Origin: Lineus longissimus
Taxonomy: Eukaryota > Nemertea > Pilidiophora > Heteronemertea > Lineidae
Reading direction: 5' to 3'
Length of the DNA stretch: 64,000 nucleotides
Assembly: GCF_910592395.1 (NCBI RefSeq)
Contig: NC_088321.1
Span: forward strand, 12,958,001-13,022,000
Below the pieces are notes generated by a model that did not search any database, was not told where the DNA came from, and saw only the letters and a list, made by a program, of their open reading frames with translations. Below, one piece after another: positions 1-10,440 of the stretch (position 1 is the first letter of the stretch; every line of letters starts with the position of its first letter). The position numbers were made by a program, and so were the translations under genes.

Positions 1-539
1 GAAAGATTTACTGTGTGTCTCGAGCTTTGACAATTCTTTAATTCGTAACTATGCATAGAGCCAAGCACGTGTGTGCATAGACCATACATTTTGGCTACAT
101 TTCGTAGCACTGCTTACATCGTTCGTAACAAGTGTCTGTGGCGGCCGCAAGGAGCACCTTTACATGTAACCTTTATACGCAACGTTTTACGTGGATATAC
201 GTCGGATATCTGTACTTCCTGTTTGCGCAATCGTGACTTGTCTTTTGTCACTCACTTCCGGTACCGGGCTTGCACTTTTTCTGTGACGTCATCGACATGT
301 ACATGACTGTGTTTCTACGAGTTGGAGCTTCTTTGGATATGTGTTTCTCAACCAGATTGACTGACTGATGTGTTTGTGCAAGTGTCATTCATAGCAGAGA
401 GCTCTACATTGCCACCATATAGACCATTACCTAAGTTGCTTATGTAAATAAAGTGTGTTTGTGTATTTGTGTAAAACAGCTTCAGGGTTTGTGTTTCTTC
501 TGGTAATTTAGTAGTGTTTTTTCATGTAGCTGTGGTACA
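1..539 (+). repeat. 5' LTR of BEL element, truncated by window start
   Basis: Bases 1-539 repeat 7331-7869 almost perfectly. The LTR ends in TACA, agreeing with the TG...CA convention. It includes an AATAAA-type signal in its last 100 bp (seen in the 3' copy at 7777-7782). The first 303 bp of the LTR, which would include the promoter, are not in the window. Confidence 0.95.
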
Positions 540-1384
540 TTGGTCTCTCCGACCGGATTTTTTCATCCAGATCACATTCTTCGAGGCTGTTTTGCTGATA
601 AATTTTTCTTTCCAGGAGCATATTTCATTGGTGATTGTTTGTTGTCTTTGTAGAGATCTATGTCACAAGTTCATGCATTTCTGACATCAATTTTCATGCC
701 TACATGTATTTCATAGCGTACCGGTTGTGTGAATGCGTCATGTGCGTGCAACGTTACGTTTGCGTCATTGTAAATGAGTCATGTGCGAATGCGTCTTGTG
801 TGTGTCACTGTGAATGAGATGTGAATGAGGTGTTTCTTGTTTCTTACATTTTCATTTACAATTCTGGTGTGGTCGTTTTGTGCGTGTCATCACTATTCAC
901 ACGGCATATTTCATTCGGTACGACATTTTGGTATCATGTTCTATTCAATGAGTTAGAGTTGTGTATTGCAAAATGGGCCAAATGCATATAAGTGCATTTG
1001 TTATTTTCAGTTGTTTGAGCAACGGTGCTCTGGTCATATAATTTGATGATGTGTTGCATATACATGTACTCTTATAGTGATCAGTAACGTTACGTGTGTT
1101 TCATTCATTCACTGGTATTAATTTGTTACGTGACATATTTGTGCATAAGGTAGTGTTGAGCCGAGGACTATCGGGTGTAGAGATTCTAAATAAGAATCTA
1201 AGCATTTCGTCGTGGGTTTAAGTGGAGAACCTTTGGAGCATACTTGTCGAGATTGGCACTAGCTGATTAGAAACGGTGCGTGCCAATTGCGACCGGTCAT
1301 CTCGTATAAAGCATTTATTGTGCGGTGTAAAACATCCTCCCCTCAGTGTGTCTTTATTTTCATACTCAAGTACAATAGTACAAT
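540..1384 (+). promoter_or_regulatory. BEL 5' leader with primer-binding site
   Basis: This 845-bp untranslated leader lies between the LTR end and the gag start. One base after the LTR comes TGGTCTCTCCGACC (541-554). It starts with TGG, as a primer-binding site complementary to a tRNA CCA end should. I could not name the tRNA. No long open frame is present. The leader is T/G-rich with repeated TGTGT/CATGT strings. Confidence 0.7.
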
Positions 1385-4300
1385 ATGGCGGCAAGTTTAA
1401 ATGAGTTGCTTGAGAAGAGGCGAATCACCAGAGGTCGCTTCACAAAATATATCACTGTGACAGATACAGCTGCTAAGGAAGCTGAAACACTTGTTGCTGA
1501 TGATGAGTCTAATGAAAAAGATGTGCATATAGCGATACGTACAGCTCTTTCTTCATTCAAAAGGGTTGAGGAAGTTTATGGGGAGTTATCAGGAGTGCAG
1601 GATCAAATAGATTATCATGCAGACAATGATGCTCGCCTAAAAGCGGTGAAAGATGATGATGGTGAGGTGAGATACCTCAAAGCGTACAATCATATGTGTG
1701 CTTCGATACAAGGGTTAGAGGCATGTTTATCACCTGTGCAGGAAGCAAGTGAAGCATCCGGAAAATCTGCTAAATCTGAGTTCAGCCCGGAAATGTTTGC
1801 AGAAAGCTTGTCAAAGGCTCTCGCCGGAGTGAGCACTGGCGTTTCTGAGACACAACTAGAAGAAATTCTTTCTACGCTGACGCACAAGAAGCGAGTTATT
1901 CAGATCCCAAAATTCAAGGGCGATACTGAGCTATTTGATCAATGGCGAGATCTTGTGGGTGCAGAGGTTAGAAAACCTGGGTACAGTGACGTCGAGAAGA
2001 CTCATGTTGTAATTTCATTACTCGATGGAGAGGTAGCAAAGTTGGTGTCTGGTTTGAAAGACCCAAGCTACGAAGAAATAATCGAGTTCTTAGAGAATCG
2101 TTACGGAGATGTGTTAGCTCGCATTGAGAAGGCTGTCAATGAGATAGCTAGTGTTCCAGTTGTAAAAAGTCCCACAGTTCGAGAGTTGGATCCTGTGCTG
2201 AACACACTGGTGGCAAACTGGAATTACATTAAGAAGAGGACACACGATGACCCAGAGCTCATCCGATCTAGTTGGATTCTCACTGCGTTAGTAAGGAGGA
2301 AGATGCCGAAGAGTTTGGTGAGAAAGTGGGACAGCGAACGAATCAAAGAAGAAAAGAGAACGACAGCTCCGTCCAACCTTCCAATTCGAATTGACGACTT
2401 GATCGAGAAGATCCAAGATGCAGTGAAGGTTGCTAGAAGGTCAGAGTCCCTTCCAAACGATCCAAAAAAGGAAAGATCATTTGAAAGGCGTCCATCTGGC
2501 CACGCCTTGAATGTGACCCCACAAACACAGGAGAGTACCGAAAGTCGGTGTGTCTTTTGTGATAATGCACACCAATCCTATTCGTGTCCGTCCGTTTCCA
2601 AGATGCATGTTGAGGAGAGATGCGAGCGTGTGAAAGCAGCAAGGGCTTGCTTCAATTGCTTGTCGAGATTCCACATGGTAAAAACATGTCGATCTAGGGG
2701 ATGCAAATCGTGTAAGAAGAATCACCATACTTTGCTCCACTTCGAGAAAAGAAGTGGAAGTGACAACGCTGCGAGAAGTAATGTATCAGGTTCTTCTAAC
2801 CTTACATCAAAGGTACTACATCAGAACAAAGTTGAATCGACTGCAGGACTGGTCAAGTCTACTGGTTCAACGAATGTCGTCATGCAGAGCGGCATAGTGA
2901 AACTTGAGTCAAAGTCTAGGGTTGCGGAAGGTCGCGTGTTACTGGACACCGGGAGTGGTGTTACGTTCATTAGCCGTTCAATGGCAAAAAGATTGAATTT
3001 GAGAGGCCCCAAGGTTGAAGGTGAGTTCATCTTGGCAGGTGGAGAGGTGATGGCTACCACTACTGAGAAGGTCAAGTTCTATCTATCGGGAATTCTTCCT
3101 GGCTGGAAGGGAGAAGTTTTCGAAATTTCTGCGTACATTTTGGACAAGCCAAGTGCTCCGATAAATGCTGTCAACGTGGATTTCACCAAGATGAGTCATT
3201 TGAGGGGTCTACAGCTCGCGGAAAGATTTCCTGTCCAGGCAAACTCTGAAGTGGATGTTCTTCTGGGCATTGAAGACACTCTCAACATCTTAAAAGAGAA
3301 GAGAATCAGAGGGCCTCCAGGAACGCCCATGGCACAGAAGACTCACATAGGCTGGATCCTATGTGGGCCGTACTCAACCCAGACCGAAGTCAACCGTACT
3401 TATTGTGTCCACCGCGTCAGCTTCCAAGAACAAAATGAAACTGAGATGGCAACCAGTTATTGGGACCTTGAACACCTGGGCATTCGTCCTAATGAGAGTA
3501 AGAACTCGACTGAACTTGAGACTTCGGCCTTGGAGCAACACCGAATGATGACAACACGAGTAGGAGACCATTATGTGACTGGATTACCACGTCATCCAAG
3601 TTACAAGGATAGGATCCTCAAAAGCAACAGAGCCTTAGCTACCAATCGTCTAATAGGACTCGAGAAGAGACTGAAGAGAGACCCCAGATTAGCATCCGAG
3701 TATGAAGCTCAGATTCAAGACCTGCTCTCAGCTGGAAGAGCCGAAAAGGTATTGGAGGATAGAGAGCCTGACAATCATCAGGTTTGGTACCTTCCTCACC
3801 ATCCAGTCGTGCGAAGAGATAAGACGACGACCAAAGTGCGTGTTGTTTTTGATGGGTCCATGATTGGATATGAAGGTGTATCGTTAAATGAGACATTGCT
3901 GCCAGGGCCAGCATTGCAGCCGGATCTCCCAGGGGTTTTGTTGCGATTTAGACGCCACAGAGTGGCATTAGTGGCTGACATCGAGAAGATGTTCCTTCAA
4001 GTTAAAATGAGAAAAGAGGATCAGGATTCTCAGAGGTTCTTATGGAGAGGTTTGGACAAGTCCAAGGAACCGGAGGTTTATCGTTTAACAACGGTGACTT
4101 TTGGTCTCACTTCATCACCATTCTCAAGTATACAGACGATTCTTGACCACGTGAAGACAAAGAAGGAATCATATCCAAAAGCTGTCGCTGAGATCGAAGA
4201 CAACATCTTCGTTGATGATGTTCTTACTGGTGAGGAATTAGTAGAAGACGCGGCAACTTTAACAACTGATTTGAAGACTGTTTTGTATGACGGAGGGTTT

Positions 4301-4876
4301 TCTTTGCGAAAATTTATTTCGAACAAGCCAGAGGCGCTATCTCATTTAGAAGAGAGAGACTTAGCTTCATTTCACAAGGTTGCAACATTTGCCGAGGAAA
4401 GCACAAAGACGCTGGGCGTGAAATACTCACCACGTGAAGATGTCCTCATGTTTTCCTTCCTTGAGAGAATGGACGATAGGCCGGTGGAGACTCGTCGTTC
4501 TGTTCTACAGCAGTTACACAGAGTATACGATCCGTTAGGAATGCTTTCTCCGTTCACCATAAAGGCAAAACAGATTTTCCAGAGAACATGGCTGACACAA
4601 GGGACATGGGACGACCCTTTACCCGAGGAGCTAGATCATGAATGGAGGGCTTGGAAGGAACAAGTTGAGATCCTCGATGAAATCAAAGTTCCTCGATGCC
4701 TCAAACCTGAAGATTTCCAGAATCCAATTTACTCCCTCCATGGTTTTGGCGATGCGTGCGAAGCTTCCTACGGCAGTGCAATCTATCTCTTGGCTGAAGA
4801 TAGACCATCTGGAAGGAAGTATTCTACACTGCTCTTTTCAAAGACTCGTCTGTCTCCTATTTGGGAAGAGACGTAG
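1385..4876 (+). CDS. BEL Gag-protease-RT-RNase H polyprotein (first frame)
   Basis: A 1,163-codon frame starting at ATG 1385 a short way behind the leader. The N-terminal ~380 residues are the Gag-like part. Cys/His knuckles follow at about residues 388-450 (CVFC, CFNC, CKSC). An aspartic protease has the active-site string LLDTGSG near residue 520. Reverse transcriptase spans about residues 790-1000 with NIFVDD near 942. RNase H starts near 1117 with HGFGDACEASYG, where the D is the first catalytic acid. Translation ends at TAG 4874-4876 inside the RNase H domain, and homology continues in the +1 frame. A BEL pol is normally one continuous frame with gag or joined to it, so the stop looks like a single-base indel in this copy, though programmed frameshifting cannot be excluded from sequence alone. 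Confidence 0.93.
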   Translation: MAASLNELLEKRRITRGRFTKYITVTDTAAKEAETLVADDESNEKDVHIAIRTALSSFKRVEEVYGELSGVQDQIDYHADNDARLKAVKDDDGEVRYLKAYNHMCASIQGLEACLSPVQEASEASGKSAKSEFSPEMFAESLSKALAGVSTGVSETQLEEILSTLTHKKRVIQIPKFKGDTELFDQWRDLVGAEVRKPGYSDVEKTHVVISLLDGEVAKLVSGLKDPSYEEIIEFLENRYGDVLARIEKAVNEIASVPVVKSPTVRELDPVLNTLVANWNYIKKRTHDDPELIRSSWILTALVRRKMPKSLVRKWDSERIKEEKRTTAPSNLPIRIDDLIEKIQDAVKVARRSESLPNDPKKERSFERRPSGHALNVTPQTQESTESRCVFCDNAHQSYSCPSVSKMHVEERCERVKAARACFNCLSRFHMVKTCRSRGCKSCKKNHHTLLHFEKRSGSDNAARSNVSGSSNLTSKVLHQNKVESTAGLVKSTGSTNVVMQSGIVKLESKSRVAEGRVLLDTGSGVTFISRSMAKRLNLRGPKVEGEFILAGGEVMATTTEKVKFYLSGILPGWKGEVFEISAYILDKPSAPINAVNVDFTKMSHLRGLQLAERFPVQANSEVDVLLGIEDTLNILKEKRIRGPPGTPMAQKTHIGWILCGPYSTQTEVNRTYCVHRVSFQEQNETEMATSYWDLEHLGIRPNESKNSTELETSALEQHRMMTTRVGDHYVTGLPRHPSYKDRILKSNRALATNRLIGLEKRLKRDPRLASEYEAQIQDLLSAGRAEKVLEDREPDNHQVWYLPHHPVVRRDKTTTKVRVVFDGSMIGYEGVSLNETLLPGPALQPDLPGVLLRFRRHRVALVADIEKMFLQVKMRKEDQDSQRFLWRGLDKSKEPEVYRLTTVTFGLTSSPFSSIQTILDHVKTKKESYPKAVAEIEDNIFVDDVLTGEELVEDAATLTTDLKTVLYDGGFSLRKFISNKPEALSHLEERDLASFHKVATFAEESTKTLGVKYSPREDVLMFSFLERMDDRPVETRRSVLQQLHRVYDPLGMLSPFTIKAKQIFQRTWLTQGTWDDPLPEELDHEWRAWKEQVEILDEIKVPRCLKPEDFQNPIYSLHGFGDACEASYGSAIYLLAEDRPSGRKYSTLLFSKTRLSPIWEET

Positions 4877-6815
4877 CATTCCTGAGCTGGAACTCATTGC
4901 CGCGCTCATCAATGCTAGACTGGTGACATACGTCAGAAATGAACTCAAGCTGCTGATAGAGAAGACAATCTGTTGGACTGACTCTCAGGTCGTGTTGCAC
5001 TGGATTTCAAAGCCAGCGTATACATGGCAAGTTTTCGTTGCTAATCGGGTGTCAGAGATTCAACAGCTTGTTAGACCACTGAATTGGAGATACGTGCCCG
5101 GCAAACTTAATCCTGCGGACCTATGCTCACGAGGTGTCACAGCGAGAGCAGTGGTCGACTCCGCACTGTGGTGGGATGGACCACTGTTTCTGAGGCAAAA
5201 GGAAACGGAGTGGCCCCCAATAATTGTGGTCTCTAATGAAGCCGAGAAGGCTAACGAGAAGAAGAAGACAACAAGTACCTCGTTGGCGGTTTTGCCCAGT
5301 CAAAGACTCAAGGACTCCGAGGTAGAACAATATGTGGAGAAATTTTCAGACTATGAGAAATTCATCAGAGTCATGATGAGATTGAGGAGTTGGATCACAC
5401 TATACCGAAGAGACAAAGCAAACAAAGATGTAGACACTGTCCCAGATGAGGGGAGTGATCGATTGAGTGAGAGGAGGAAGGAAGAACTTCATTGGATACA
5501 ATGGGCCCAAGAGAAGCATTTCCAGAAGGAGATACAGAAGCTTAAAGCTGGAGAGAGTGTAGAGAAGACAAGTGTCATCGTCCAATTGAACCCATATTTG
5601 GATAAGCGATCACAAGTTATCCGCGTAGGTGGTCGCCTCAACTATGCCCCACTGCCAGAAGAAGTGAAGCACCCAATCGTTCTTCCGACTCACAATTCGT
5701 TCGTGAAGATGCTTGTGATGCATTACTACAAGATTACCTTGCATCCTGGAGCGGCTCAGACTCTAGCAAGTCTACGAAACAGATATTGGATTGTCCATGG
5801 GAAACAAGAGGTGCGGCGGATACTCAATACGTGCAAAACCTGTCGAGAACCTCTCAAGATCGACCAACGAATGGCACCTTTGCCAGAGGAGCGTATATCA
5901 ATCGCACCAGCATTCACTAATGTCGGTGTCGATTTTGCTGGGCCACTCTTCGTGAGGGTCACAGTTGGAGGTGAATCAACAAGCAAAGTGTACATTTGTC
6001 TGTTTTCCTGTATGGTGACTAGGGCCATACACCTTGAGCTTGTCGAAACACTGACTACTGAGCAGTTTATGTTGGCCTTGCGGAGAATGATGAGCCGAAG
6101 AGGACGATGTCGGATGATGTTGTCGGACAACGCTAAAACTTTTAAGAAGGCTTCAGACATAGTCCAGAAGATTTTCAAGAAGCAGGATGATGTTAGAGAC
6201 AAGTTAGAACAAGAGGGCATACGCTGGAAGTTCATCACTGAACGTGCTCCATGGCACGGTGGGTTTTACGAGAGAATGGTTGGATCGGTAAAGAGACCAT
6301 TGAAGAAGGTTCTCGGGAAATCGAAGCTCACCCTGATTGAGCTGATGACTGTTTTAACGGAAGTAGAGGCAATGGTGAACTCGCGTCCATTGACCATGGT
6401 GTCGAGTGATACAGAGGATTGGTTGCCCCTCACTCCGGGGCACCTTGCCATAGGACGAAGCCCCCAGTCTCTTCCGGAGGTTGACAAGGTTACTGCACAG
6501 ACCACACTTGGCAAGCGTTGGCGGTACCAACAGTCTCTTATGAAGCAATTTTGGAACAGATGGACAACAGAGTACCTTCTCCAACTCCAGCAGATGCGGA
6601 AGTGGACCGATGTAAGGGACAACCTTCAAGTTGGGGACGTTGTATTTTTGGCAGAAGAAGGGATGCGAAAGGGAGACTGGACGTTGGCCAAAGTGGAAGA
6701 GTTGCACCCAGGCAGGGACAACTTAGTGAGGTCCGTGACAGTGAGGACAGCTGCTGGTCTGAGACGGCGACCAGTACAGAAGTTAAGGTTACTTGAACCA
6801 GTAGATAATCAGTAG
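4860..6815 (+). CDS. BEL RNase H C-terminus and integrase (second frame)
   Basis: The frame is open from 4638, but recognisable homology starts about 4860, exactly where the first frame becomes nonsense. It opens with the conserved SIPELEL string of BEL RNase H, then WTDSQVVLHW. An integrase zinc-binding region follows with HPG and CKTC. The catalytic core shows D in VGVDFAGP (~5920), D in LSDNAKTF (~6121) and E in WHGGFYERMVGS (~6253), the D,D-35-E triad. The C-terminal part ends with a basic RRRPVQKLRLLEP tail typical of Pao integrases. The stop is at 6813-6815. This half overlaps the first frame by only a few codons of real homology. Confidence 0.92.
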   Translation, partial: FGKRRSIPELELIAALINARLVTYVRNELKLLIEKTICWTDSQVVLHWISKPAYTWQVFVANRVSEIQQLVRPLNWRYVPGKLNPADLCSRGVTARAVVDSALWWDGPLFLRQKETEWPPIIVVSNEAEKANEKKKTTSTSLAVLPSQRLKDSEVEQYVEKFSDYEKFIRVMMRLRSWITLYRRDKANKDVDTVPDEGSDRLSERRKEELHWIQWAQEKHFQKEIQKLKAGESVEKTSVIVQLNPYLDKRSQVIRVGGRLNYAPLPEEVKHPIVLPTHNSFVKMLVMHYYKITLHPGAAQTLASLRNRYWIVHGKQEVRRILNTCKTCREPLKIDQRMAPLPEERISIAPAFTNVGVDFAGPLFVRVTVGGESTSKVYICLFSCMVTRAIHLELVETLTTEQFMLALRRMMSRRGRCRMMLSDNAKTFKKASDIVQKIFKKQDDVRDKLEQEGIRWKFITERAPWHGGFYERMVGSVKRPLKKVLGKSKLTLIELMTVLTEVEAMVNSRPLTMVSSDTEDWLPLTPGHLAIGRSPQSLPEVDKVTAQTTLGKRWRYQQSLMKQFWNRWTTEYLLQLQQMRKWTDVRDNLQVGDVVFLAEEGMRKGDWTLAKVEELHPGRDNLVRSVTVRTAAGLRRRPVQKLRLLEPVDNQ

Positions 6816-7016
6816 ATTATCGCGTACGATTATTACTTATAGATTAGGACATGATGAAGTCATTGCAATTTCCGATGATAATGTTTGCACCACTAGTATA
6901 CTTTGTTCAAACGATTCATATAGTAAAATGCTACAAGCGTAGCGCGCGCAAGCAACATAGAGATTTTGTTTTTAGTTTGTAGTGAAAATCTTTATACTTG
7001 GGTTAATTCGATTTTC

Positions 7017-7027
7017 AGAGGGGAGGA
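7017..7027 (+). promoter_or_regulatory. polypurine tract of BEL element
   Basis: AGAGGGGAGGA lies directly before the TGTTCGG start of the 3' LTR. This is the expected primer for plus-strand synthesis. The 3' untranslated stretch 6816-7016 has no other recognisable signal. Confidence 0.85.
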
Positions 7028-7869
7028 TGTTCGGTTGTTGGTCAAATAGGACCTGAGTTAATTATTTTGTTACAACATGTATGGTGCTGGCTTGTGGTGG
7101 ACGCCATCAAGAGACTTGTTTACAAACACAGTTTATTTTAGGCCTATGCACTTACCTTCTTACGTAAGTGCATAGGTTCATTTTCTATCAGTTTTCTTAT
7201 ACTCGCCCCATTCGTATACACAGCTGTGGTGTGAGAAGACCGGGAGGACGTTTGCTCCTGTGTTTTTATTCGTGTTCAAGGATCCGAACTTTGAGTATTT
7301 CTATTACGTTCTTTCCACGACTGATGGAAAGAAAGATTTACTGTGTGTCTCGAGCTTTGACAATTCTTTAATTCGTAACTATGCATAGAGCCAAGCACGT
7401 GTGTGCATAGACCATACATTTTGGCTACATTTCGTAGCACTGCTTACATCGTTCGTAACAAGTGTCTGTGGCGGCCGCAAGGAGCACCTTTACATGTAAC
7501 CTTTATACGCAACGTTTTACGTGGATATACGTCGGATATCTGTACTTCCTGTTTGCGCAATCGTGACTTGTCTTTTGTCACTCACTTCCGGTACCGGGCT
7601 TGCACTTTTTCTGTGACGTCATCGACATGTACATGACTGTGTTTCTACGAGTTGGAGCTTCTTTGGATATGTGTTTCTCAACCAGATTGACTGACTGATG
7701 TGTTTGTGCAAGTGTCATTCATAGCAGAGAGCTCTACATTGCCACCATATAGACCATTACCTAAGTTGCTTATGTAAATAAAGTGTGTTTGTGTATTTGT
7801 GTAAAACAGCTTCAGGGTTTGTGTTTCTTCTGGTAATTTAGTAGTGTTTTTTCATGTAGCTATGGTACA
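7028..7869 (+). repeat. 3' LTR of BEL element (842 bp)
   Basis: It runs from TGTTCGG after the polypurine tract to TACA before CCTTCC of the array unit. The same 842-bp LTR occurs at 27550-28391. A 12-bp inverted pair (7143-7154 and 7165-7176) forms a stem in the LTR. AATAAA occurs at 7777-7782. Small open frames inside the LTR have no support as genes. Confidence 0.95.
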
Positions 7870-8440
7870 CCTTCCTTTACTTTTTACGCATATCAGAGTC
7901 GAGACCTAGAGATCTAGGGACTTGAATGTCTTGATGAAATAAACTGGCTCTTTTATATTTGATTCTGAAACAATGTACTTTCCTGTTTGTATCTGGTTGA
8001 GATTTAACTTAACCAATCGACAATGGTGTTGTGTTTGTTTCTTCAGGCACATAAAGGACCTGCATGGTTTGGTGATGATGCAGTGAAAAGCACATGCTGA
8101 AGCGCTGGGGGTGTACTTCCTTGTAAAGACGGATGATATTGGTATTGAAAGCTTTCCTCTAATGAATATTCGTCCTGGAAACAAACATTTACAGGACAGG
8201 TTGACCACAGACACCGCCATTTTGGGCTATAGAACTGAGAACATGCCACATGGTTTTAAATGGACATTCAGTTCATTTTGAAGGAGTTGTAATTGCTTGA
8301 GAATTGCAAATTCTAGCTCAAATTGGGGTGCCAGTGGTGAACCTTAGACCCAGAGTACTTCAAAACGACGTCACGAACTCCTCCGCCACAGGAGTGACCT
8401 GACCTGTTCATTGTGTTCAACCTCGACATCCGGGGTCCGT

Positions 8441-9655
8441 TTAATTAGCATTCAAAATGGCTGCACCACTAGACCTATGTAGACCTACGCACGTATGTAG
8501 GTTTATGTCAATTAACCGACCTGAACTCCATTTTCGATAGGATGATATTTCAGATCCAGTTAATTTCGTGTTTGAAATCAGAAGCCTTGCCACATAATGT
8601 GTTCCGAATATATTGCACAATCTCTGCCAGTGTCCAAAGACGACTTTATAGTAGCCGCCCGCTGAGGTAACATATTCCATCGGCAGATTGCTTATCTTTC
8701 TAGTCACTGTGTCCACACTGAAAATTAAGGACCTCCCCATATTGTCCAGATGTATCACAAGGCGAACCCATTTATTAACAGGACATTGCGATTTTAAATC
8801 GTACACAACAGTAGTTTCTTCTTTCCTGTAAAGTGCTTCATGTCCACTGAATAATAGTAGGCTACAAGTATGTCTCTCATCCTGCATTACTATTTCCATG
8901 TATACACCGAACAAAACAAAACCGCCATGACCCCTCCTAAAATCCGCAATAGCGTAGACCTGTCTGGCACCAGTGGACAGAAAATAAATATCGCACGCGA
9001 CTGTAAATATTGAATTATAATAATATTGAGATTTAAAAGAGAACTCTAACAAACTTGGTCCAGCTGGTGAATGATGGTTTAGACAAGATAGTTCCTTTGC
9101 AGTATGTTCTATTTGATCAGGGCCAACCACCAGTTGCGCTGGTCCGAAATTTTCTATCAAATTATGTTCACTTCCAACAATGTTATTGTTGCTATTGAAC
9201 TTGTCTAAGGGCCAGTACCAAAGGATTGTGTTTACGCATTTGATCCCGAGATACAGTAAAAACAAAGTTCTTAGTACCATCATCATGGTGGTACGCAAAC
9301 TCCTGAGTTCTTCCTCACTCGATGCAAAGTTTTGCTATTCAAATTTGATGAAATACACGATAGTGTACATGTGGGGAGGAGGTGTATGTCATTCTGACTT
9401 ACCGGCGGTGAACGTCAATCCTAAATAAAAGTGTCCTCCTTTCCCCGCCGGTCCAATGGGCCGAGATATCCGGCGAATGAGCCATGTATCTGACTTCCTA
9501 AGGCAGCTTTGTGGAATTTGGCGAAAAAGCCGGAATAGCATATAATACTCCTTAGAAGTAAACTTATTTTCGTTATTTTCGATTCTCACCTTGCAATCGA
9601 AAGCGGTCGAAACTGCCAGGTCGTCCATCATATCACCTGATGAAAAGTAGTTCAT
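8441..9655 (-). CDS. LamG/ConA-like secreted or signal-anchored protein, copy in U1
   Basis: The main exon is 9334-8441. Its hydrophobic leader starts at ATG 9286-9284 (MMMVLRTLFLLYLG). I infer a first exon 9655-9590 (22 codons ending FDC-K) with donor GTGAGA at 9589. It splices in phase to an acceptor TAG just above 9334, giving about 319 residues; starting at the leader ATG gives about 281. The body has WYWPLDKFN near the start, then a beta-rich stretch (IYFLSTGARQVYAIADF), then KWVRLVIHLDNMGRSLIFSVD-like and SEISSYRKW strings that resemble the strand pattern and end of LamG/concanavalin jellyroll domains. Several cysteines are conserved between copies. The C-terminus is the long type (GLHRSSGAAILNAN), because a downstream block is missing here. 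Function unknown; the fold assignment is an inference. Confidence 0.7.
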
Positions 9656-10289
9656 CCTCTATTGGGTTTGTGTAAAAACTAAACTATAATGAGCAAACAC
9701 ACAACCGGCGCTGCGAAAACACGCGGCGTTACTTTGGGGAAGTGTAAGATTGCTTCCAAAATATGACCCAGATAAAAATTTTGGCGCTGTTAGCTGCCTG
9801 AGTACTGAATGGGATAATCGAGCAAAGACGTCTTAAGTAGGTCCTCAACTCCAAGCAGCGCGTCACCACGCATCGATCCGCACAAAAAAGGATCTCTGCA
9901 TGAAGGCTTCACTCGGGTCCAGTCGGGATTATAATCGGAAAACTACGATAATTCATTCGGTTTTCGAGTTTTTCCGTTTCCGTGTTATGCTCGGAACTGC
10001 TACTGTAGAATGGAAGGTGTTTGGTATGGGTAGCCGTCATCCTGAATTAAGAGGCAACACTCAGCACTTGTGACCGAGCTTATGCCCTGAATAAACCAAC
10101 ATGCTTCACACACCACACACGCCATTCGATGATAAATGTGTACCATTTATTTTCTCGAAATCGCATTTCAAATGATAAAAAACTGCTTTCTGGTTACTCA
10201 ATAAGTTTATGAAGAATTAAACGCTACAAAAAGACAGCGTCTTACAAGATCGTGTAATTACAAGAAATTCCGCGTTTTTTGCATTCAAA

Positions 10290-10440
10290 ATTTCAGCCAA
10301 TGAGAGCGTGTTTAGATGCGGTGATTGTTATGGCAATCGTGCTGGGAAAGATGTTATAGCCATTTTGATTGGGCGAAGTGGATTTGTCTGCCTCATCTCG
10401 CAAATTACAATCGGCTTACCTCAGGGTAAGTAGTGTCCGA
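10290..10440 (+). promoter_or_regulatory. promoter-like block of the unit with first-exon donor
   Basis: CAGCCAATGAGAG contains a CCAAT box. About 60 bp on come GCCATTTTGATTGG (a YY1-like GCCATTTT plus an inverted CCAAT) and then a perfect donor, CAG/GGTAAGT, at ~10426. The block is conserved in U2 (~15335-15480) and U7 (~36050-36195). U6 (~31365-31470) has lost about 30 bp between the CCAAT box and the GCCATTTT. It could start a plus-strand transcript with an untranslated first exon, or drive the minus-strand gene 0.6 kb away. No transcript evidence is available. Confidence 0.35.

Larger units (their letters stand above)
1..7869 (+). mobile_element. BEL/Pao LTR retrotransposon, near-complete
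   Basis: Two LTRs flank a leader, a gag-protease-reverse transcriptase-RNase H-integrase coding region and a polypurine tract. The order aspartic protease, RT, RNase H, integrase, the FVDD box in RT and the integrase-like C-terminal tail are those of the BEL/Pao superfamily. Position 1 corresponds to position 7331 in the 3' LTR, so the window starts 303 bp inside the 5' LTR and the whole element is about 8.17 kb. The visible LTR portions look identical except for one base near the end (G at 532, A at 7862), so the insertion is recent. No env-like frame follows integrase. The 3' junction lies inside a repeat unit that is uninterrupted elsewhere. The left target-site duplication is outside the window. 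Confidence 0.96.

Noticed and set aside
73-306. 77-codon open frame in the BEL LTR (also at 7403 and 27925)
   Set aside because: It lies wholly inside the LTR, shows no domain, and recurs only because the LTR recurs.
541-557. Naming the tRNA that primes the BEL element
   Set aside because: The TGG start is convincing, but the complementary acceptor stem did not match a tRNA I could identify with confidence.
5756-6707. Minus-strand frames of 117-160 codons opposite the integrase (and at 26278-27229)
   Set aside because: They are antisense shadows of the highly constrained integrase frame.
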